In this document: in pieces, positions 1 through 4,838 of the stretch
How the letters are laid out: each line of letters begins with the position of its first letter
Position numbering within the stretch: position 1 is the first letter of the stretch
Origin: Chloroflexota bacterium
GTDB taxonomy: Bacteria; Chloroflexota; Anaerolineae; Aggregatilineales; UBA3940
Length of the DNA stretch: 5,964 nt
Assembly (NCBI GenBank): GCA_024643825.1
Contig: JAHEME010000209.1
Location: 1-5,964, forward strand
Direction: 5' to 3'
Made by a program: the position numbers and the translations under genes
The notes under the pieces: model-generated
The model's input: the letters and a program-made list of their open reading frames with translations, nothing else
The model's database searches: none
What the model was told of the DNA's origin: nothing

Positions 1-249
1 CAGGGAACCTTCCTGGATCAGGCAAGCTGGATTCCAGCCAATGCCAGCGTTGATCCTTCCAGCAACCCGGTTGTGGGTGGCTTCCTGGCGCAGGTTCCGA
101 ACTCCCGGCCATTCCCGGTCGTGGCTGAACTGGGCGCGACCTGGGATCCGATGGGTAATGCGGTAACCCAGATTCTCGAAGGGGTTGCTACACCCGAAGA
201 GGCTCTGGCCGAAGCTGCTGGCCTGATCAATACAGCCAACGGCAAATAA
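1..249 (+). CDS. Carbohydrate ABC transporter substrate-binding protein, C-terminal fragment (MalE-type)
   Basis: The window opens inside this gene; frame 1 stays open from base 1 to a TAA at 247-249, giving the last 82 residues. The fragment has the look of the end of a family 1 (maltose-type) extracellular solute-binding protein: a WIPANA stretch, a P-F-P-V-V-A-E segment, then W-D-P-M-G-N-A-V-T-Q-I-L-E-G, and the typical closing helix with T-P-E-E-A-L-A-E-A-A-G-L-I-N. In the family this part forms the C-terminal helices that pack the two lobes around the sugar. The protein would sit outside the cytoplasmic membrane, probably as a lipoprotein or secreted protein, but the N-terminus with the signal peptide is not in the window. 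Two ABC sugar permease genes follow on the same strand, which strongly supports the role. The substrate cannot be told from this fragment. Confidence 0.85.
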   Translation, partial: QGTFLDQASWIPANASVDPSSNPVVGGFLAQVPNSRPFPVVAELGATWDPMGNAVTQILEGVATPEEALAEAAGLINTANGK

Positions 250-269
250 GTTCCTGCTGCATGATCAAG

Positions 270-299
270 GCGGGTGGGGCTATGCCTCACCCGCTTTTT
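270..299 (+). terminator. Intercistronic rho-independent terminator / attenuator after the binding-protein gene
   Basis: A 10-bp stem (270-279 GCGGGTGGGG with 285-294 CCTCACCCGC, one G-U pair) closes a 5-base loop (CTATG) and is followed directly by TTTTT at 295-299. It begins 20 bases after the binding-protein stop codon and lies inside what is otherwise a transporter operon. Such an element normally ends or thins transcription and protects the upstream message, which would give more binding protein than permease. Confidence 0.82.
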
Positions 300-302
300 G
301 AT

Positions 303-331
303 TTGCATCCTACCTGCTCTGAAATTATGAT
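303..331 (+). promoter_or_regulatory. Candidate sigma70-type promoter for the permease pair
   Basis: TTGCAT at 303-308 and TATGAT at 326-331 are separated by exactly 17 bases. The -10 matches TATAAT at five of six positions, and the -35 keeps the TTG core. It begins four bases after the T-run of the preceding terminator, and transcription would start near 338, leaving a leader of about 34 bases to the permease start at 372. Spacing and position are good; the -35 is only a half match and no experiment supports it. Confidence 0.45.
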
Positions 332-371
332 GATTGCACACGCGTAACTTGCTGTACACAGGAGGGATCGC

Positions 372-1385
372 ATGGCAACCCTTGAACCCGTACAACCAGC
401 AACGAGCACTCGCAAGAACCCCCTCGCCTCGCTGAGACAGACGCTCTGGCAGGGGCGGCTGGCATACCTGTATATTCTTCCAGCTTTTCTCATCATGGCA
501 TTCATCACCTTCTACCCTCTGGGCTACCAGGTGTGGATGTCCTTCACCGACTTCCAACTAAAGCATCTGCGCCTGCAAAACCCTGACTGGGTGTTGTTCG
601 ATAATTACATTCAGATTCTAAAAAGCGGCCTGCCTGTCACGAACTTCAATTTCGTGCGGATTCTGGTGTTCAACGTCGTGTGGACGGCAGTGAATGTCGT
701 GCTGCATGTGACCATTGGTATTCTGGTTGCGCTGGCGCTCAACACGGAAGGGCTGCCGGGGAAGCGGATTTACCGCAGTCTGTTCGTGATCCCGTGGGCC
801 ATGCCTGCGCTGATCTCTGGCTTGATGTGGGCCAATATGTGGCATGAGCAGTTCGGCGCGATCAATCAGCTCCTTGCTACGATAGGACTGCCGGGTGATA
901 CCCGTTGGCTGCTCGAACCAGCCCCGGTGATCAACCTACCACAGATCGGGGTGGAGCTGCCGCTGGCATTCTTTGCGGTGTTGATCGCCAATGTGTGGTT
1001 GGGCTGGCCGTTCATGATGGTGATTGCGACAGGTGCGCTGCAAAGCATTCCCGTCGAATTGTACGAAGCCGCCGAAGTGGATGGCGCTTCCGGGTGGACC
1101 AAGCTGTGGCGCATCACCCTGCCGCTGATCCGCCCGGCGATGATCCCAGCCATCATGATCGGCATCATGATGACCTTCAACCAGTTCAACATCATCTATT
1201 TTGTGACGGGCGGCGGGCCGCTTGGCCTCACCGAGATTTTGGTGACTCAGGGCTTCAAGCTGGTCAACCCGCAGGGCTGGTACGGGGTAGCATCCGCTTT
1301 TAATATCATTGTCTTCCTGATCCTGGGGGCCATCACACTGGGCACAAACCGCATCACCCAGGCCACAGAACCTTATTACGCTTGA
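372..1385 (+). CDS. Carbohydrate ABC transporter permease, MalF/UgpA type
   Basis: This 337-residue membrane protein is one half of the channel of a sugar importer. Six hydrophobic segments can be placed at about 31-58, 97-122, 136-156, 195-220, 257-279 and 306-325, after a polar cytoplasmic N-terminus. The family's cytoplasmic EAA loop is complete: E232-A233-A234, G238, then I248-x-L250-P251 with the canonical nine-residue gap; this is where the ATPase subunit docks. The length is normal for MalF/UgpA relatives that lack the large periplasmic insert of Escherichia coli MalF. The ATG at 372 is preceded by AGGAGGG at 360-366, a strong ribosome-binding site at normal distance, so the start is secure. 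The stop is 13 bases before the next permease start, so the two are translated from one message. A slightly long stretch around 178-195 (E-P-A-P-V-I-N-L-P) sits before the fourth membrane segment. Substrate is not predictable from the permease. Confidence 0.93.
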   Translation: MATLEPVQPATSTRKNPLASLRQTLWQGRLAYLYILPAFLIMAFITFYPLGYQVWMSFTDFQLKHLRLQNPDWVLFDNYIQILKSGLPVTNFNFVRILVFNVVWTAVNVVLHVTIGILVALALNTEGLPGKRIYRSLFVIPWAMPALISGLMWANMWHEQFGAINQLLATIGLPGDTRWLLEPAPVINLPQIGVELPLAFFAVLIANVWLGWPFMMVIATGALQSIPVELYEAAEVDGASGWTKLWRITLPLIRPAMIPAIMIGIMMTFNQFNIIYFVTGGGPLGLTEILVTQGFKLVNPQGWYGVASAFNIIVFLILGAITLGTNRITQATEPYYA

Positions 1386-1386
1386 T

Positions 1387-1393
1387 GGAGGAG
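1387..1393 (+). promoter_or_regulatory. Ribosome-binding site that fixes the start of the long MalG-type permease
   Basis: GGAGGAG lies five bases upstream of the ATG at 1399. It is a near-perfect anti-16S match. This matters because the protein is about 100 residues longer than usual at the N-terminus: the internal ATG at 1687 (residue 97), where a conventional family member would begin, is preceded by a GCGCGCGCC stretch without any such site. The extended start is therefore the one the sequence supports. Confidence 0.75.
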
Positions 1394-1398
1394 ACCTT

Positions 1399-2604
1399 AT
1401 GACTACGAAACCATTGTCGGCTTCTTCCTCTGGCAGCGGGGTATCCCTGCACAACGCAGTGGCAATCGTGTGGGCCTTTGCTGGACTATTGGCCGGGTTG
1501 GGATTGTCCGCCCTCGGAATCTTCCGTGCGGCCTCTGCCCCTGGCGCAGCCGATCCCACTACCCGACTACCCCTGGCGGTTACGGGGGTGATCGCCCTCG
1601 CGGTAGGCGGCGTGATTCTGTGGCGGTATGTGCGCCTGCTCATCGCCATCGTCACCCAGGCAGATTACAAGCGCGCGCGCCACACCATGAAGATCGACCT
1701 GCTGCAAATCCTGCTGCTCACGATCCTGGCGGTCGTGCTATTCCCGGTGGTGTGGATCTTTTCCATGTCGCTCGACTCGCGCGATTTCTCTCGCCCGGTG
1801 GGGCTGACGATCATCCCACCCGGCGCGACACTGGACGCCTACAAAACGATCCTGACACATCCCTCTCCCAACCCGGTTACCTTCTGGCAGCTTCTCCGCA
1901 ACAGCCTGCTGGTGGCAGGTGGGACGGCGCTGCTCTCCGTGATCGTGGGGACATCGGCGGCTTATGCTTTCTCGCGGCTGAATTTTGTGGGACGGCGGGC
2001 TGGAATGCTCGGTTTCGTGATCGTCCTGATGATCCCGGCAGGCGGGACACTGGCTCCGCTATTCGTGCTGCTGAACGGGATCAAACTCGATCTGTCAGCC
2101 TTGCAGGGCGCGATCCCGGCTGTGTACGATTTTCTGATCTCGCTGGGTATTGGGGATGGTACGTCACTGCGTACCACGCTGTTGGGGCTGGCAATTGCCT
2201 ACACCTCGACGGCGCTGCCGTTCGCCATCTGGAATATGAAAGGCTTTATCGATTCACTGCCCTACGAATTGGAAGAGGCTGCGCAGATCGATGGCTGCAC
2301 CCGAACACAGGGTTTTCTGCGCGTCATCCTGCCGCTATCCACTCCAGGGCTGGCGGTCACGGCTCTATGGGGATTCTTAACCGGGTGGTCCGAGTTTATC
2401 CTGGCATGGACGTTCCTCAGTGAACCAACGCGCTTCACGCTGCCGATGGTGCTGCGTGGCATGATCGGACAGTACGCTTCCGGGACTCCCTGGTCGCAAT
2501 TCTCGGCGATGGCGATCCTGATGTCGATCCCCGCTATCGTGATCTTCTTCCTGCTCCAGCGATACCTGGTCAGCGGGTTAGCCGTGGGAGGGGTGAAAGG
2601 GTAA
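1399..2604 (+). CDS. Carbohydrate ABC transporter permease, MalG type, with N-terminal membrane extension
   Basis: This is the second channel subunit of the sugar importer, 401 residues against roughly 270-300 for usual MalG-type proteins. The core begins near M97 (M-K-I-D-L-L-Q) and carries the hallmarks: the first core helix at about 100-122, R-N-S-L at 167-170, A-Y-A-F-S-R at 188-193, the EAA loop E293-A294-A295 with G299 and L311-P312 (V309 replaces the usual Ile), and a typical end V-S-G-L-A-V-G-G-V-K-G. Two things are extra. Residues 1-96 hold two more hydrophobic segments (about 19-42 and 57-85) joined by an Ala/Pro-rich loop and ending in a basic stretch. Residues about 227-260, between the L-F-V-L-L-N helix and the L-L-G-L helix, are about 25 longer than usual. 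Frame and reading are clean, so neither looks like an error. It starts 13 bases after the partner permease, and a terminator follows its stop. Confidence 0.92.
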   Translation: MTTKPLSASSSGSGVSLHNAVAIVWAFAGLLAGLGLSALGIFRAASAPGAADPTTRLPLAVTGVIALAVGGVILWRYVRLLIAIVTQADYKRARHTMKIDLLQILLLTILAVVLFPVVWIFSMSLDSRDFSRPVGLTIIPPGATLDAYKTILTHPSPNPVTFWQLLRNSLLVAGGTALLSVIVGTSAAYAFSRLNFVGRRAGMLGFVIVLMIPAGGTLAPLFVLLNGIKLDLSALQGAIPAVYDFLISLGIGDGTSLRTTLLGLAIAYTSTALPFAIWNMKGFIDSLPYELEEAAQIDGCTRTQGFLRVILPLSTPGLAVTALWGFLTGWSEFILAWTFLSEPTRFTLPMVLRGMIGQYASGTPWSQFSAMAILMSIPAIVIFFLLQRYLVSGLAVGGVKG

Positions 2605-2617
2605 CGGCCATTTACCC
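2599..2617 (+). other. Small hairpin across the permease stop codon
   Basis: GGGTAA (2599-2604, containing the TAA stop) pairs perfectly with TTACCC (2612-2617) around a seven-base loop. It lies ten bases before the operon terminator. It may help define the 3' end of the message, but a six-base stem can occur by chance. Confidence 0.3.
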
Positions 2618-2626
2618 AGGCTCTCT

Positions 2627-2675
2627 AATCCTCCACCGCCGCTTCGAATCAGATGGTAGTGGAGGATTTCTTTTT
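2627..2675 (+). terminator. Rho-independent terminator of the transporter operon
   Basis: AATCCTCCAC (2627-2636) and GTGGAGGATT (2659-2668) form a perfect 10-bp stem around a 22-base loop, and the stem runs into a T-rich tail (TTTCTTTTT, 2667-2675). It lies 22 bases after the permease stop and closes the operon, with no ATPase gene between. Read on the minus strand there is no T-run after the stem, so it does not obviously serve the convergent hydrolase gene. Confidence 0.82.
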
Positions 2676-2721
2676 GCAGTTGTTGATCAGGCAGCAGCCT
2701 CCGTCACCGGCAAGGTGCAGA

Positions 2722-2739
2722 AGATGCCACGCGCTGCGC
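2722..2739. repeat. 18-bp repeat, copy A (intergenic)
   Basis: AGATGCCACGCGCTGCGC here is repeated exactly and in the same orientation at 4855-4872, where it encodes the end of the second lipoprotein. This copy lies between the operon terminator and the 3' end of the hydrolase gene, outside any supported gene. The adjoining CATGCCCTACAG, with the ATGC near the left end, gives the stretch 2724-2750 an imperfect palindromic look, as in short interspersed palindromes. No homology extends beyond the 18 bases on either side. Confidence 0.6.
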
Positions 2740-2763
2740 ATGCCCTACAGAATGTTAGGCCTA

Positions 2764-3591
2764 TCAACCGACCGAGACTGACAGACGTTCCGCGGAGCCA
2801 GGATCATGGCTGGGGAGGTACACGGAAGAGGCTTCGTTCACGTAGTGAAGGACTCGTTCGAGGGTAATGCGGGCTGTATCCACATCCAGCGTAACCCCAT
2901 CCACCACCTGATCCAGTAGGTGCTGCTGTGTATAGGAAGTATCGCCCGCGAAGAAGTACGAAACCCCACCATTCTGCAAGATGACGGACTGATGCCCCAC
3001 CGAGTGCCCCGGCGTAGGCACAATATAAACATCGCCAGCCTGGGTAACGGTCAGGCTCTCCGGGAATGGGCCAAGCAGCTTCGGATCATACCCATTGAGC
3101 CGGGGCGCAAACCATGAGGGCCAGTGCTGGGGCAGATAGCCACTCATCTTCCCCTGAAACCCGGAGGCGGCTTCCATCTCTGTGCGAGAGACAATGAACT
3201 CCGCATTCGGGAAATGGGCGATGCCTCCAGCATGGTCGGTATGAAGATGAGTCATGATCACCCAGCGAACTTCGCTGGGCTGGATGCCCAGCGCCTCAAG
3301 CTGTGGGCCGATTTCCTCTTCCGGCTTCACCCACTCCCTCACACCCAACTTGAAGTAGGGGTTCCACCACGTAAAGTAGCCCGGTTCCGCAGTGCGAGCC
3401 GTCTCTCCGGTATCAATGATGATCACGCCTTCCGGGTGCTCGATCACCCAGGCATAGATTGGCAGGGGGGCAGTCCACGTTTTATCAAGCATAGTATTCA
3501 CCAGACGCATGCCCCCGCGCCCCTGGTTTCCATCAGGCTGCTTTTGCTTGACGGCAACTCGCCCGGTCTGCACTGCATGGATACGCATCAT
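2764..3591 (-). CDS. Metallo-beta-lactamase-fold hydrolase, N-acyl-homoserine lactonase family (AiiA-like)
   Basis: This 275-residue protein probably hydrolyses a lactone or related ester using two metal ions. All ligands of the fold are visible: H115-L-H117-T-D119-H120, H196 in T-P-G-H-S-V-G-H, D217 in A-G-D-T-S-Y, and H262 in P-S-H-D. Family knowledge: in Bacillus AiiA the aspartate is followed three residues later by a tyrosine (Tyr194) that acts on the acyl-homoserine lactone ring; here Y220 sits in the same spot (D217-T-S-Y220). The N-terminal strands (I-Y-A-W-V-I-E-H-P-E-G, then I-I-I-D-T-G at 57-62) also fit. No signal peptide is seen, so it is likely cytoplasmic. The start at 3591 has AAGAGGAA seven bases upstream; a second ATG follows at once and could be used instead. 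It stands alone, convergent with the transporter operon and divergent from the first lipoprotein. Fold and metal site are sure; lactonase activity is likely, but the true substrate is open. Confidence 0.88.
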   Translation of the reverse strand: MMRIHAVQTGRVAVKQKQPDGNQGRGGMRLVNTMLDKTWTAPLPIYAWVIEHPEGVIIIDTGETARTAEPGYFTWWNPYFKLGVREWVKPEEEIGPQLEALGIQPSEVRWVIMTHLHTDHAGGIAHFPNAEFIVSRTEMEAASGFQGKMSGYLPQHWPSWFAPRLNGYDPKLLGPFPESLTVTQAGDVYIVPTPGHSVGHQSVILQNGGVSYFFAGDTSYTQQHLLDQVVDGVTLDVDTARITLERVLHYVNEASSVYLPSHDPGSAERLSVSVG

Positions 3592-3710
3592 CGAGTTTCC
3601 TCTTCTCTTTGCTTACCCTCTGGCGTTCGCCAGCGACTCGCCGACTCCCCCTGCTCCCCAACACGAAAACGTTCACGCAAAACATACGCTTCGTCTCAAG
3701 TCTTTGTCAC

Positions 3711-3719
3711 AGTATAGCA
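3711..3719 (-). promoter_or_regulatory. Candidate extended -10 promoter of the hydrolase gene
   Basis: Read on the minus strand, 3719-3711 is TGCTATACT: an extended -10 (TG, one base, then TATACT, five of six to TATAAT). No good -35 is seen upstream, which extended -10 promoters can tolerate. Transcription would start near 3704, leaving a leader of roughly 110 bases with a hairpin at 3620-3633. Confidence 0.4.
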
Positions 3720-3779
3720 GTTCTTGGCATGGTGCTTGCACTGGTCACAGTCGGAAACGTCAAAGACCCAGAATGGGAT

Positions 3780-3815
3780 TTGAAGGAATCAGCCCAGGGA
3801 ATACTCTAATAGAAT
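3780..3815 (+). promoter_or_regulatory. Weak promoter candidate for the first lipoprotein
   Basis: TTGAAG (3780-3785) and TACTCT (3802-3807) are 16 bases apart but match the consensus only partly. TAGAAT at 3810-3815 is a better -10 (five of six) yet has no -35 at the right distance. One of these probably serves the gene starting at 3845; the sequence does not decide which. Confidence 0.2.
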
Positions 3816-3844
3816 ATGTCTTTGCGACTCTAGGGAGCCTCTTT

Positions 3845-4822
3845 ATGGCAAGATTGAACTTCATTCCACTCTGGATCACCGGGATTCTTCTCGCAGGATG
3901 TGCCGATTACTCCCAAGATCCGACATACATGATCAGCACCCTCAGTTCCAGGAACGCCGCGCCACTAGTGGTTGAGCCGGCTCTTACGGCGTCTCCGACA
4001 GATCAGCCCGACTCGACGTCCTCCACTCCTTACCAACCCATACAGCCCCCCGCGCCTGCATCGGTATCAGCAGGCGCAGACTCGATCACCAATGCATCAA
4101 CCTCAATTCCAACGGATGTGCCGCCAACGCCCTCCCCTGCGTTCACCTGCATAGGGAAGTTCGCGTTTGGCTACTCCTCGTACAAGAGCGTCGATCTGTA
4201 TACAGCCGATGCATGGTGTGGAGAACCGCGCGTCGTGCCGGATGATGTGGGGAACGCCATTGATAGCTGGGTAAACTGCGATTTCTCATGGTCGCCTGAT
4301 GGCACTCAGCTTCTCTACTCGACAGACTACTCCTATGCAGGGCATGGAGAAATCCGCAGCTTCAACGCCGAGACAGGCGAAGTGCGAACCCTGATCCCCT
4401 CGAACGCCCTGCTCGATACAGCGACAGGGCAAGTGCTGGCAGGCTGGGAAGAAGTCGCCCAGGAAGAGCAGTCAGGCTGCCCAACGACGGCAGCGGCCTG
4501 CCAGAAAGGGGTGATTGTGGATGGCAAGATCGTGTTCATCAACAGCGCCGCGCCCGTCTGGTCGCCGGATGGAAGCCAGATTCTCTTTCAGTCAATGAAC
4601 ATGAGTGGGCAACCGCCCTGGATGTTTGGCTACTTCCTCGTCAACAGGGACGGAGGTGAGATCAACAGTGTATCATCGGAAGAGGCCAATAGGCTGATCA
4701 CAGAGTGGTCGGCGCAGAGACCACTGCTGATACCGCCGCCGTTCAACTATGTAGCAGGGGGAGTCAGCGGGTACTCAGGAGGTACTACTTCCATCTCATG
4801 CCCCCCCGTGTGGCATCCCTGA
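3845..4822 (+). CDS. Lipoprotein with TolB/PD40-type beta-propeller repeats
   Basis: The ATG at 3845 has AGGGAG (3832-3837) seven bases upstream and opens a clear lipoprotein signal: a short basic start, a hydrophobic stretch, and the lipobox L16-A-G-C19. The frame is open much further upstream, to 3509, but that part runs antisense over the hydrolase start and lacks a ribosome-binding site. The mature 307 residues consist of a Ser/Thr/Pro-rich linker (about 20-100) that holds the domain off the membrane, then a domain starting near C102. Two W-S-P-D-G motifs (149-153 and 239-243), each followed by a strand-like Q-L-L-Y or Q-I-L-F, mark PD40/TolB-like propeller blades. Only two clear blades are seen, too few for a closed six- or seven-bladed propeller, so other blades are degenerate or the domain is short. 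Several Cys (102, and others in the domain) may form disulfides. It ends 16 bases from the convergent second lipoprotein. Function unknown; perhaps binding at the cell surface. Confidence 0.8.
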   Translation: MARLNFIPLWITGILLAGCADYSQDPTYMISTLSSRNAAPLVVEPALTASPTDQPDSTSSTPYQPIQPPAPASVSAGADSITNASTSIPTDVPPTPSPAFTCIGKFAFGYSSYKSVDLYTADAWCGEPRVVPDDVGNAIDSWVNCDFSWSPDGTQLLYSTDYSYAGHGEIRSFNAETGEVRTLIPSNALLDTATGQVLAGWEEVAQEEQSGCPTTAAACQKGVIVDGKIVFINSAAPVWSPDGSQILFQSMNMSGQPPWMFGYFLVNRDGGEINSVSSEEANRLITEWSAQRPLLIPPPFNYVAGGVSGYSGGTTSISCPPVWHP

Positions 4823-4838
4823 CTCAGGTATATCGCTC

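Larger units (their letters stand above)
3592..3844. other. Divergent intergenic region between hydrolase and first lipoprotein
   Basis: This 253-bp stretch separates two outward-facing genes. It contains an extended -10 candidate for the hydrolase (3711-3719, minus), a leader for that gene of about 110 bases including a small hairpin CTGGCGTTCGCCAG at 3620-3633, a weak promoter candidate for the lipoprotein (3780-3815), and its ribosome-binding site. The octamer GTCACAGT occurs twice in direct orientation, at 3706-3713 and 3744-3751, on either side of the hydrolase promoter region. A plus-strand frame stays open through this region into the lipoprotein gene, but it shows no protein-like character. 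Confidence 0.55.

Noticed and set aside
18..557. Long open frame on the minus strand across the end of the binding-protein gene and the start of the first permease
   Set aside because: It is antisense to two well supported genes and crosses the terminator and promoter region; the translation has no recognisable domain. It is a by-product of GC-rich codon use.
936..1655. 239-residue open frame on the minus strand within the permease pair
   Set aside because: It is fully antisense to both permeases and rich in Arg, Pro and His, typical of a shadow frame.
1470..2423. 317-residue open frame on the plus strand inside the MalG-type permease gene
   Set aside because: It lies in another frame of a clear permease and its translation is Arg/Gly-rich without membrane segments or motifs.
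2649..2741. Minus-strand mini-frame of 30 codons starting M-R-S-A-W-H-L
   Set aside because: It shares R-S-A-W-H-L with the end of the second lipoprotein only because of the 18-bp repeat. It has no ribosome-binding site and runs into the operon terminator, so it is not called as a gene.
3590..3670. G-quadruplex in the hydrolase leader on the minus strand
   Set aside because: Only two G-tracts of three or more lie close together, with a third far away; the four-tract rule is not met.
3509..3844. Upstream extension of the first lipoprotein to an ATG at 3509
   Set aside because: It would add 112 residues before a perfect lipoprotein signal, runs antisense over the hydrolase start, and lacks a ribosome-binding site. 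The ATG at 3845 has both the signal peptide and a good ribosome-binding site.
4801..4807. C7 run near the end of the first lipoprotein as a frameshift or phase-variation site
   Set aside because: Removing one C leads only into a frame antisense to the next gene, with no sensible protein, so the present frame is probably right. Seven C alone is not enough to claim phase variation.
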